Part shown: piece after piece, positions 1 through 7,066 of the stretch
How positions within the stretch are numbered: the first letter of the stretch is position 1
Layout of the letters: every line of letters begins with the position of its first letter
NCBI RefSeq assembly: GCF_009208105.1
Contig: NZ_WFKL01000001.1
Span: 1,860,001-1,924,000, forward strand
Source of the DNA: Rouxiella sp. S1S-2
GTDB lineage: Bacteria > Pseudomonadota > Gammaproteobacteria > Enterobacterales > Enterobacteriaceae
DNA length: 64,000 bases
Direction: 5' to 3'
Program-made: the position numbers and the translations under genes
The notes under the pieces: model-generated
What the model saw: only the letters and a program-made list of their open reading frames with translations
Database searches by the model: none
What the model was told of the DNA's origin: nothing

Positions 1-170
1 TTGCGAGCGTGAAGTCAATTTTATACGTCTGACCCAAAATCTGCCCGCAGTTGCGCAACCCTAACGAAGGTAGCTTGGGCCTCCGAGTGGCTAACGTACT
101 CTTAACCGCTTGTTGATCATCAAAAATCGGCAGATTATATCTGCAAGTTGAATTTCATACGGTAAGCATT

Positions 171-884
171 ATGCTCATCAGCATTGAGGAGGCCCGTAAT
201 AATAGCGCCGACAGTCGCTTGGCCTGTACTCTCGCTGCGGTTGCTGGAGCTTTAAATACGGCGGCATTTGAGGCCGTAGGTTTTTTCTCTGCCAATATGA
301 CAGGGAACGTCTCTTCACTATCCGATCATCTCGCCAAAGCAAGCTTTGGTCCCGGCATGTTTTTTCTGTCAATCGTCGGTATTTTTATTGCCGGAGCGGC
401 TTTCTCCACAACTCTCATCAATGCGGGCCGTAGGAAGAACATTCGTTCCATCTATGCGCTTAATATCCTGATTGAAGGCGCCGCACTCGTTCTGTTGGGC
501 ATTGTTGAGACTTGGTCAACGCTGGTTTCACCTGGTGTCGTATTGATCCTGAGCCTTAGTTTTTTAATGGGGCTACAGAATGCGGTCGTTACACGAATAT
601 CGAATGCGCGTGTAAGAACAACCCATGTCTCTGGGACGTCCACCGACATTGGCATTGAATTAGCCATGCTTTTCGATGTAGTGAGAAGGAAGGAATCACC
701 CAAAGATGCGCCACTTTACCTTGAGCGTCTCAGGCTCCATTTTTTTACCCTAATGGCATTTCTCGTTGGCGGAGTGGGAGGGATATGGCTCTTTCGCTTA
801 ATAGGCTATCGTTTTTTAATTTTAATTGGATGCCTGCTAATTTATTTAGCCTTGAACGCCACACTGCGAAAGCATCCTACGTAA
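171..884 (+). CDS. YoaK-family (DUF1275) inner-membrane protein
   Basis: A 237-residue polytopic membrane protein of the DUF1275/YoaK family, whose biochemical role is unknown. Family hallmarks are visible: an N-terminal helix with the G-A-L-N-T pattern, the S-A-N-M-T-G-N segment near residue 40, and the G-L-Q-N-A-V-V-T-R segment near residue 125 followed by T-T-H-V-S-G-T. There are about six hydrophobic segments. The ATG at 171 follows GGTAAG at suitable distance. The gene stands alone and is followed by a clear terminator. Family assignment is confident; function is not known. Confidence 0.85.
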   Translation: MLISIEEARNNSADSRLACTLAAVAGALNTAAFEAVGFFSANMTGNVSSLSDHLAKASFGPGMFFLSIVGIFIAGAAFSTTLINAGRRKNIRSIYALNILIEGAALVLLGIVETWSTLVSPGVVLILSLSFLMGLQNAVVTRISNARVRTTHVSGTSTDIGIELAMLFDVVRRKESPKDAPLYLERLRLHFFTLMAFLVGGVGGIWLFRLIGYRFLILIGCLLIYLALNATLRKHPT

Positions 885-895
885 ATAATTTGTAG

Positions 896-915
896 CCGCC
901 TGCGGGCGGTTTTTT
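896..915 (+). terminator. Rho-independent terminator after the DUF1275 gene
   Basis: A CCGCC/GGCGG stem with a TGCG loop runs straight into a run of T. It starts 12 bases after the stop codon of the gene at 171-884. Confidence 0.85.
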
Positions 916-1000
916 GTTGCCTGAAATTTGCCATAACTCTCTTATTGCACCTTTTTAAGCGCTGCTGTAGCATCCTTTTTTACCTGCACAGGAAGTAATG

Positions 1001-1693
1001 ATGAACCCGCAAATCCGTATTGCTTTGGTTGGTGATTTTCGTTCTGAAGTCGTTGCCCACCAGGCTATCCCTCTCGCTGTACAACTCGCTGCTGAATCTC
1101 TTCAACTCAACGTCTCTGCCCAATGGCTTCCCACCCCCAGCGTGATAGATGCTTCTGTACTGGCAGATTTTGACGCTATTTGGGTGGTTCCGGCGAGTCC
1201 CTATCTACACGATGCTGGTGCTTTTCTGGCAATCACCTGGGCACGCGAAAATAATGTTCCTTTTCTGGGAAGCTGCGGTGGTTTTCAGTATGCAACCGTT
1301 GAATATGCTCGCAATGTACTGGGCTGGGAAGATGCTGCGCATGCTGAAACTGACGCTGAAGGTCGCATGGTGATCCTTCCATTGGCCTGCTCTCTGATTG
1401 AGAAAACCGGTGACATTCGTATTAAAGAAGGTTCAGTTATTGCCAAGGCATACGGCCAGCTCTATACCCATGAGGGCTATCACTGCAGTTTTGGGGTAAA
1501 TCCAGATTTCGTCTCGGAGCTTGAGGACTATCAGCTGCGTATTAGTGCCTGGGACAGCGAAGGGGACGTGCGGGGTATTGAATTGCCTGACCATAAATTC
1601 TTTGTTGCTACACTGTTCCAGTCTGAGCGTGCGGCCCTTCGTGGAGAGCTTTCGCCGTTAGTCGTTGAGTTGATCAGAGCGGCCAGCCAATGA
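1001..1693 (+). CDS. CTP synthase C-terminal-like class I glutamine amidotransferase domain protein
   Basis: A 230-residue stand-alone domain resembling the glutaminase half of CTP synthase (PyrG). The nucleophile elbow G-S-C-G-G-F-Q puts a cysteine near residue 92. The Y-H-C-S-F-G-V-N-P segment matches the PyrG region before the last strand. The PyrG motif F-H-P-E is F-Q-S-E here (Gln near 207, Glu near 209), so the catalytic His is missing and normal glutamine hydrolysis is doubtful. I recall a family named 'CTP synthase C-terminal region-related (seleno)protein' that fits, with Cys in the Sec position. The second ATG (1001) is preferred over 998 because GGAAG at 991-995 is then 5 bases away. 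Function is unknown. Confidence 0.75.
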   Translation: MNPQIRIALVGDFRSEVVAHQAIPLAVQLAAESLQLNVSAQWLPTPSVIDASVLADFDAIWVVPASPYLHDAGAFLAITWARENNVPFLGSCGGFQYATVEYARNVLGWEDAAHAETDAEGRMVILPLACSLIEKTGDIRIKEGSVIAKAYGQLYTHEGYHCSFGVNPDFVSELEDYQLRISAWDSEGDVRGIELPDHKFFVATLFQSERAALRGELSPLVVELIRAASQ

Positions 1694-1748
1694 TCTAGGC
1701 GTTAGTTTTGGCATATTACAAGTGCCAATTCTCAGAGTGGGTAACTTT

Positions 1749-1785
1749 CATCACAAGACACACGCTTTTACCGTGTCCTGTGATG
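1749..1785. repeat. Long imperfect inverted repeat between convergent genes
   Basis: Arms of 13 bases (CATCACAAGACAC and GTGTCCTGTGATG, one mismatch) flank an 11-base loop between the amidotransferase gene and the ariR-like gene. Neither strand has a T-run after the stem, so it is not a typical intrinsic terminator. It may act as a shared 3' end or as a processing barrier. Confidence 0.6.
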
Positions 1786-1791
1786 GAGGTG

Positions 1792-2037
1792 TCATATTAG
1801 GTCATCTGGCGTTTTATAAACGACGCTTTCAAGCGCATTTCTATAGACATCCAACTGCACGACATCTGTTTCAATCTCTAAAAGCTCAAGAAGTTTAATC
1901 ATAATCGCTTTATTACTGATGAGTTTTCCATGTGTGGAAAGCTCGATTTTTATATCTTGGATAACTTCTAATTCACTTTTAAGAACTTTTGCACGAAAAG
2001 GGGAATTATCTAACTCAACGCTGTTAATTTGAGACAT
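1792..2037 (-). CDS. AriR/YmgB-family small regulator (Rcs connector type)
   Basis: An 81-residue all-helical protein. Its C-terminal half (N-K-A-I-M-I-K-L-L-E-L-L-E-I-E-T-D, then L-D-V-Y-R-N-A-L-E-S-V-V and T-P-D-D-L) aligns well with E. coli AriR (YmgB). In E. coli the YcgZ-YmgA-AriR-YmgC proteins act as connectors to the Rcs phosphorelay and affect biofilm and acid resistance. That role is inferred here from family only. A GGGG about 8 bases upstream supports the ATG at 2037. The gene is AT-rich compared with its neighbours. An intrinsic terminator lies only about 20 bases upstream on the same strand, so expression may be attenuated or start very close to the gene. Confidence 0.75.
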   Translation of the reverse strand: MSQINSVELDNSPFRAKVLKSELEVIQDIKIELSTHGKLISNKAIMIKLLELLEIETDVVQLDVYRNALESVVYKTPDDLI

Positions 2038-2057
2038 TTTCTAACCCCATAAACAGT

Positions 2058-2102
2058 AAAAAAATACCACTGAAGGTGGAAATCAAGTATCCCCTTCAGT
2101 GG
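2058..2102 (-). terminator. Intrinsic terminator just upstream of the ariR-like gene
   Basis: On the minus strand a perfect 10-bp stem (CCACTGAAGG/CCTTCAGTGG) is followed by TATTTTTTT. It points toward the ariR-like start at 2037 and lies about 20 bases upstream of it. It must end some other transcript made from 2103-2300, or act as an attenuator of ariR. Confidence 0.75.
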
Positions 2103-2145
2103 CAATGCAAAGCATCTTCGTTACGAGCTCCAGTTGAGCTGCATT
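2058..2145 (-). ncRNA. Candidate small RNA or attenuated leader upstream of the ariR-like gene
   Basis: Minus-strand sequence ending at the strong terminator above has no credible open reading frame. It contains a second small hairpin (AGCTC/GGAGCT arms, about 2121-2140). A possible -10 (TATAAG) and -35 (TTGTAC) lie just upstream near 2148-2174, but their spacing (15) is short. This is inferred from the terminator without a gene. I recognise no known RNA family. Confidence 0.3.
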
Positions 2146-2331
2146 AAACTTATACACAAATTTCAATCTGTACAACTTATGCGTAAGCATTTTGTGCTAT
2201 TTAACTTAACTTAAACAGCAAATTTCGCATCTTCTCGATTTGTAACGAATTAAAGAAAAGTTAAATTTTTTAGTAAGTTGTCGTCAGAGCAGCGTAATGT
2301 TCAGTATGGGAGCAAGGGACAGGAGGTAGAA

Positions 2332-2382
2332 GTGCGTCAGGCGGAGCAGATTTTTAAAAACTCAAACCAAGGGCACAAATAA
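2332..2382 (+). CDS. Possible 16-codon leader peptide
   Basis: A GTG start five bases after a perfect AGGAGG opens a 16-codon frame ending at TAA 2380-2382. It lies about 110 bases upstream of the gene at 2491. The ribosome-binding site is the only strong evidence. The peptide has no recognisable signature, so it may be a leader peptide or chance. Confidence 0.25.
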   Translation: MRQAEQIFKNSNQGHK

Positions 2383-2490
2383 AAATCAAGAAATGTTCTA
2401 CGCTTACGGCAAGTCGGTAAATAAAACGTAGTAACAATCTGCATAAGACAGGTGTGTTCGTGAAAACCCTCATCCAAAAGGAACTGAAAA

Positions 2491-2760
2491 ATGAGCGAAG
2501 CAATGTTTGAGCAAGCGCCATTACAACTGCTAACACAGTTTACATTGGGTGACAAAGTCACATTAGTGACTTTTCCCGTTGGGGATCCGCCGGTTAGCTA
2601 CCGATTGGAAGCCAAGATTACCGAAGCAGACGATGGTAACTTTGAAGGTGAGATAACGAAGGTGATACCCTTGGGCCGTGAGGAATTTGCGCAGCAGCAT
2701 TTTCATACGGGCGGGCACGTTGAGTTTCAAAGTGGAAATATTCTCGGAAACGCACCATAA
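2491..2760 (+). CDS. Hypothetical protein, 89 residues
   Basis: I do not recognise this protein. It is soluble, acidic and rich in beta-strand-forming stretches (F-T-L-G-D-K-V-T-L-V-T-F-P near residue 17, Y-R-L-E-A-K-I-T, then G-E-I-T-K-V-I-P), like a small barrel fold. There is no signal peptide and no cysteine. AAGGAA sits about 7 bases before the ATG. About 450 bases separate it from the divergent ariR-like gene, which leaves room for regulatory sequence. Coding is likely from the start context and composition; function is unknown. Confidence 0.55.
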   Translation: MSEAMFEQAPLQLLTQFTLGDKVTLVTFPVGDPPVSYRLEAKITEADDGNFEGEITKVIPLGREEFAQQHFHTGGHVEFQSGNILGNAP

Positions 2761-2973
2761 GAATATATTCAATTTTCAACTTTCGTTAGATTAGAGGCCT
2801 TCTCTTCTCTTCTCTGCACTGAGGGTTAACCGAATTTTTGCCTTCGGTGCAGTTTGAAATCAGAAATCGCCGATTCAAGCGTAATGAGTACTCTGCCACG
2901 GTTTAGCTCTGTGAACTTTGTATCGCTTCATTGGCGATAAATTTTTCTTTTGTTAAATCGCGGAGACTCTAAC

Positions 2974-3375
2974 GTGCGAAAGTTAATCCTGATTTGTGCT
3001 GCGCTGGTGATGGCAGGATGTTCAAGCGGCCCCTATGAGCCAACTCAACAGGTTCTTCAGGCCTACACCACACAAAAACCGAATACCACGAAAATCCGCG
3101 TACACCGCAAACCTCAACTTTCAGGATCTATTCTTGATGAGAGCTGTCCGTTAATCGTCTACGTCGATAACAAAGAAGCGGCAGGTCTCCAGAAGAATCA
3201 GTACGTTGACCTGTACTTGCCTAACGGTGTGCACAGTTTGAAAGTGAAATTTTCCTGTGCGATAACACCAATTGATAAAGCTATGACCATTGAGCTTGAT
3301 GGCACGCCGCAGACCTTTGAAACGGCTTTAAATACCAATGCTGCCGAGCGCTATAGTTTGACTAGAGTGAAATAA
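2974..3375 (+). CDS. Small putative lipoprotein
   Basis: A 133-residue protein with a lipoprotein signal peptide: a charged start (V-R-K), a hydrophobic stretch, and the lipobox V-M-A-G-C ending at about residue 16, followed by S-S. The mature part has two further cysteines (D-E-S-C-P-L and F-S-C-A-I) that could pair, and a beta-rich body. GTG 2974 is chosen because GGAGA lies 9 bases upstream and the signal peptide begins right there. An in-frame TTG at 2950 would add eight polar residues before the signal. It ends 4 bases before idi, so the two are probably co-transcribed. Residues after the lipobox (S-S-G) predict outer-membrane sorting. Confidence 0.7.
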   Translation: MRKLILICAALVMAGCSSGPYEPTQQVLQAYTTQKPNTTKIRVHRKPQLSGSILDESCPLIVYVDNKEAAGLQKNQYVDLYLPNGVHSLKVKFSCAITPIDKAMTIELDGTPQTFETALNTNAAERYSLTRVK

Positions 3376-3379
3376 AGTT

Positions 3380-3931
3380 ATGTCCCTGATTACGCAAGAA
3401 GAACGCCTGATTCTGGTTGATGAACAGGATAATAAGGTCGGCATCGGCAGCAAGATGCAGGTACACCAACAGGGTGCACTGCATCGGGCATTTTCGGTGT
3501 TTATTTTTGATAGTCAGGGACGGCTAATGTTACAGCAGCGCGCCAGCGGGAAATATCACTCTGGCGGGCTGTGGACCAACTCTTGCTGCGGGCATCCACG
3601 ACCCGATGAAAGCAACCTCGAAGCGGCAACGCGCCGTCTTAATGAAGAGATGGGATTCACCTGTATGTTGCATGAGGTCGATCAGATTTTATATCGCGTT
3701 GATGTTTCAAATGGCCTGATCGAAAACGAATACAATCACACATTTATTGGGCTGTTCAACCGCATACCGGCGCTTAACCCTGAAGAAGCGGAAGGTTGGC
3801 AGTGGATGACGGTATCCGATATTTTTGACGCCATCAACCACTCTCCATTGCAATTTACTGCATGGTTCAAAGTGATTCTGGCCCATTTCGGGCAGCAGGC
3901 TATCCAGCAGTGGGCGGATCGTTTTTGCTAA
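3380..3931 (+). CDS. idi: Isopentenyl-diphosphate delta-isomerase, type 1
   Basis: A 183-residue Nudix-fold enzyme that interconverts isopentenyl and dimethylallyl diphosphate in isoprenoid synthesis. Visible landmarks are T-N-S-C-C-G-H-P near residue 68 (the catalytic Cys), the Nudix-like helix E-A-A-T-R-R-L-N-E-E-M-G, and E-N-E-Y-N-H near 117 supplying the catalytic and metal-binding Glu. The length matches E. coli Idi (182). It is not next to carotenoid genes; it follows a lipoprotein gene by 4 bases. Its 3' end overlaps the convergent peptidase gene by 32 bases. The T-N-S-C-C-G-H-P variant, as I recall it, resembles isomerases from carotenoid-producing bacteria more than E. coli Idi. Confidence 0.92.
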   Translation: MSLITQEERLILVDEQDNKVGIGSKMQVHQQGALHRAFSVFIFDSQGRLMLQQRASGKYHSGGLWTNSCCGHPRPDESNLEAATRRLNEEMGFTCMLHEVDQILYRVDVSNGLIENEYNHTFIGLFNRIPALNPEEAEGWQWMTVSDIFDAINHSPLQFTAWFKVILAHFGQQAIQQWADRFC

Positions 3932-4616
3932 GTGATACCCGCGTTTTTCCGTCTTTGGCTGCTTCAGTCCTGATTATTTTATGAAGTTTTCCATCACGAA
4001 AATGCAGGGCAACGCCATCATCTGCAGCATAGGCCGGGAAAATATTCTGCTCTGCCAGCAGGGTGTTAAAAGATTCTTCACGCCCTGCTTCCGCACCAAA
4101 GTGCGGACACATAACGCCCGTAATTAAACCAAGGCCAGGAATCAGGGAATAACCTCCGCCGGAGTCCGAGTGCCCCAAATCAAACCAGCAAATGGCCCCC
4201 GCACTGACCCCGCATAACACTGCGCCGCGGCGCATCGCTGATTTTACCAGTTGATCGATTGAAAATTCTCTCCAGATGGCCAGCATGGCGCGAGTATTTC
4301 CGCCTGCAACAAAGATAACGTCTGCCCGCGAAATCAGGTCGTCAACCTGATTTGACGTAGGGTAAGGGGTTCGAAACAACGCCAGACTGCTGACATCATA
4401 TCCCGCGGAGGTAAATTTTTGTTCAAATTGCTCAATTCGCTCCGGCACGTCACCGCTGGCAGTTGAAATGTAGAGTATCCTGGGCGCACTTTTGTGAGTT
4501 AAAGATAAAATGTAGTTGTCGATAGGGGTTATTTGCAGTAAATCTTCATCACTTTCGCCACCAATCGCGACTATATTTGCCTGATTCGATACAACGGTTT
4601 CAGCATTCGCTTCCAT
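3900..4616 (-). CDS. Peptidase E-like (family S51) protein
   Basis: A 238-residue cytoplasmic protein of the S51 family (aspartyl dipeptidase PepE, cyanophycinase and relatives). The serine nucleophile elbow is G-V-S-A-G-A-I-C-W near residue 138. F-V-A-G-G-N-T-R near 105 and the G-L-G-L-I segment followed by C-P-H-F are also family features. The sequence looks closer to the B. subtilis YgaJ-type group than to E. coli PepE. The start at 4616 has a strong GAGGAGAGG upstream. It is convergent with idi and overlaps it. The substrate is likely a small Asp- or Glu-containing peptide, inferred from family only. Confidence 0.8.
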   Translation of the reverse strand: MEANAETVVSNQANIVAIGGESDEDLLQITPIDNYILSLTHKSAPRILYISTASGDVPERIEQFEQKFTSAGYDVSSLALFRTPYPTSNQVDDLISRADVIFVAGGNTRAMLAIWREFSIDQLVKSAMRRGAVLCGVSAGAICWFDLGHSDSGGGYSLIPGLGLITGVMCPHFGAEAGREESFNTLLAEQNIFPAYAADDGVALHFRDGKLHKIIRTEAAKDGKTRVSLSKNDPPTAG

Positions 4617-4698
4617 CCTGACCTCTCCTCAAGTAAAACGCATATCTTTCACTATAATAGAAAATTCGAGCTGCAATCATCGCCAGAGGAGCAAGGGT

Positions 4699-5397
4699 AT
4701 GCGTTATATCCTCTTTGCGTTATTTTTATTGGTCGTGGGTGTGACGACTTTTCCTTGGTTGAAGAGTCAACTCCCGGCGCAGTACAATCCTTTCACGCCG
4801 ATGTCGGTGACCGATCCGCCTGGCCTCATTACTCAGTATAAACTCAGAAGATTAAGCAAAAATCAGGATGCCTGTCTGGCCGTGTTAGACAGAGCAAAAG
4901 CTGATGGCTTGATCAATTTCCAAACAGTTGCCTCTTCGGATGGACAGTGTCCGCTTAACGGCGCAGTGCGAGTACAAAACTTTGGATCGGTTTCACTGAG
5001 CTCAAGTTTTCTTGCCAGTTGCCCTCTGGCGGTAAGCACTACAATGTTTGTTGCCCAGGCGGCGAGTCCGATGGCACAAAGGGTATTAGGCGAAAAATTG
5101 ATTCGCATCGATCATCTTGGCAGCTATGCCTGTCGAAATATTTATCACCGTGCGCAGGGGAGGCTTAGCGAACATGCCACGGCAGACGCGTTGGATGTGG
5201 CAATGTTCAGAATGAGCGGTGGAGAAAATATTAGCGTGGCGTCAGGGTGGAAGCGGGAAGGGCGAGAGTCAGACTTTTTGCATCAGGTTTTTGCTACTGG
5301 ATGCCCATTTTTCGGCAATATTATCGGTCCCGATTATAATGCAGCGCACGCCAATCATTTTCATCTCGGCATGCGCTGGTTTGGTTTCTGTCGTTAA
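4699..5397 (+). CDS. Extensin-like family exported protein
   Basis: A 232-residue protein with an N-terminal hydrophobic helix (about residues 3-20), probably a membrane anchor. The rest matches the bacterial extensin-like C-terminal family, whose fold is related to zinc D-Ala-D-Ala peptidases. Candidate metal-site motifs are S-E-H-A-T-A-D-A-L-D-V near residue 155 and A-H-A-N-H-F-H-L-G near 220. Several cysteines are spread through the periplasmic part. AGGAG precedes the ATG. A role in peptidoglycan processing is inference. It shares its TTAA stop bases with the convergent gene at 5394. Confidence 0.75.
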   Translation: MRYILFALFLLVVGVTTFPWLKSQLPAQYNPFTPMSVTDPPGLITQYKLRRLSKNQDACLAVLDRAKADGLINFQTVASSDGQCPLNGAVRVQNFGSVSLSSSFLASCPLAVSTTMFVAQAASPMAQRVLGEKLIRIDHLGSYACRNIYHRAQGRLSEHATADALDVAMFRMSGGENISVASGWKREGRESDFLHQVFATGCPFFGNIIGPDYNAAHANHFHLGMRWFGFCR

Positions 5398-6578
5398 ATT
5401 TTCTCGTTCAGATAACGTTCAACCAAACGGGTCCAGTAGGCCACGCCGAACGGTAAACTTTCGTCATTAAAATTATAAGCCGGATTATGTAACACCGCAC
5501 TGTCGCCATTCCCTAAGCGCAGGAAGCAGCCAGGCTTTTGCTGCAGGAAGTACGCGAAGTCTTCGCTGCCCGAAATTGGCGGTAAATCGGCAACCACGTT
5601 CTCTTCACCCAGTAGTTCTTGCGCGACCTGGGTGGCAAAGTCGGTTTCCCGTTGATGATTGACCAGCACAGGATAGCCGGGCACATACTCAATCTCAGCG
5701 CGCGCACCGTAGCCTTCGGCGTGGTTGGTGACCAATGAGCGGATGCGTTGTTCAAGGATTTTGCGGACGCCTGCGTCAAACGAACGAACGCTCATCTCAA
5801 GGCGTGCGGAATCAGGGATAACGTTGGCCGCGTGACCAGAATGCAGTGAGCCGATGGTAATGACGGCGGTTTCATTCGGATCGATGTTGCGTGAAATCAC
5901 GCTTTGCAGTGCTACGACCAGGCTGCTGGCAACCAGAATCGGGTCTACGGTCATGTGAGGACGTGCCGCATGTCCACCTTTGCCGTGAACGGTGATGTTA
6001 ACGGTGTCGCAGGCCGCCATAAATGGGCCCGGACGGAACATCATTTTACCAACCGGATATCCGGGATGGTTGTGCAGGCCGTAGACGGCATCACAGGGGA
6101 ATCTGTCAAACAGGCCTTCAGCCAGCATACGTTCCGCGCCGCTGTTAAACCCAATTTCTTCCGCTGGCTGGAAAATTAAATGCACGGTGCCTGAAAAGTT
6201 GCGGCTGCGCGCCAGCTGTTGTGCAGCGCCAAGCAGCATGGTGGTGTGGCCGTCGTGACCGCAGGCGTGCATTTTTCCGCTCACCTGACTGGCATACTCA
6301 AGGCCAGTTTGTTCAGTAATCGGCAGTGCATCCATGTCGGCGCGAATGCCAACAGAGCGTGTGCCGTTCCCCACTTTTAAAGAGCCCACTACGCCGTGGC
6401 CGCCTAAGCCGGTCGTCACTTCAAAACCTAATGCATGCAGCCTGTTGGCCACCAGTTCAGCCGTCTTGGCTTCTTCATTAGATAATTCTGGATTTTGGTG
6501 CAGATGTTGGCGAATCTCACGCAGGCCAGATTCAAGATCGGCTACGTCAGCAACGGTGCAAAGATTTTTATTATTCAT
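5394..6578 (-). CDS. M20-family amidohydrolase (hippurate hydrolase / IAA-amino-acid hydrolase type)
   Basis: A 394-residue cytoplasmic metal-dependent amidohydrolase. Metal-site motifs are in order: R-A-D-M-D-A-L near residue 78, H-A-C-G-H-D-G-H near 104, Q-P-A-E-E near 137 and the C-terminal I-S-G-S-E-D-F-A near 348. The dimerisation domain (G-K-G-G-H-A-A-R-P-H near 200) is in place. The family cleaves N-acyl amino acids; the substrate cannot be told from sequence. The gene stands alone with a 488-base gap upstream. Its stop codon overlaps the stop of the convergent extensin-like gene (shared TTAA). Confidence 0.88.
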   Translation of the reverse strand: MNNKNLCTVADVADLESGLREIRQHLHQNPELSNEEAKTAELVANRLHALGFEVTTGLGGHGVVGSLKVGNGTRSVGIRADMDALPITEQTGLEYASQVSGKMHACGHDGHTTMLLGAAQQLARSRNFSGTVHLIFQPAEEIGFNSGAERMLAEGLFDRFPCDAVYGLHNHPGYPVGKMMFRPGPFMAACDTVNITVHGKGGHAARPHMTVDPILVASSLVVALQSVISRNIDPNETAVITIGSLHSGHAANVIPDSARLEMSVRSFDAGVRKILEQRIRSLVTNHAEGYGARAEIEYVPGYPVLVNHQRETDFATQVAQELLGEENVVADLPPISGSEDFAYFLQQKPGCFLRLGNGDSAVLHNPAYNFNDESLPFGVAYWTRLVERYLNEKI

Positions 6579-7066
6579 GTCAGATAATCTGTCTCTTTAA
6601 AGAGGGTCAGCCCGGTGGGACCGAGCCACGACGTGTTTAAGTCTACAGCATGCAATGTATGAACCTGGATGGCAATGCCCATACGGCACATGTCATGCAG
6701 GACGGGGTATCCCCCTGTATCTGATTGAAAGTGTAGGAGAGCGTGTTGTAAAAAGCCCCCGCAGGCGCAGCCTGTTGTGCTTGAACAAAGTGGGTGAGGG
6801 AATAGCCGAAGCGAATTGATGAATTTTGAAGTTCTTAAGTCAAAAATGTGGTTTTTTTAGACCCCGATGACGTTATAAAGTGTATTCATTGGTTACCAGC
6901 TAATAAAATAGCTGCTTTTTCTTGCACAAGCTGACACCCTATAAGAATCAGCGAACAAAATTCTATTAAACTTTATTATTATCGTATTTTCGCTGCCTGC
7001 TGTGCCTTGAGAACGATTGCGGGCCTCAGCGTCAAATCTCATCATTTTCAGTCATAAGGGAATCGG
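6579..7066. other. 488-base intergenic region upstream of the WG-repeat operon
   Basis: No convincing gene is seen on either strand. The left part holds the promoter region of the M20 gene. The right part is AT-rich and contains a weak hairpin with a T-run (6897-6920). The remainder is a long leader for the WG-repeat genes. Confidence 0.6.
6897..6920 (+). terminator. Weak terminator-like hairpin in the leader of the WG-repeat operon
   Basis: CAGCTA/TAGCTG arms with a six-base A/T loop are followed by CTTTTT. It points toward the WG-repeat genes and lies about 150 bases upstream of the first start codon. It may attenuate the operon or end a short RNA. The stem is only 6 bp, so it is uncertain. 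Confidence 0.35.

Noticed and set aside
2337..2561. Minus-strand frame overlapping the start of the gene at 2491
   Set aside because: It is Cys-rich by chance, lacks a ribosome site and conflicts with the better supported plus-strand gene.
3900..3931. Frameshift between idi and the peptidase gene suggested by their 32-base overlap
   Set aside because: Both proteins are full length for their families, so this is a genuine convergent overlap.
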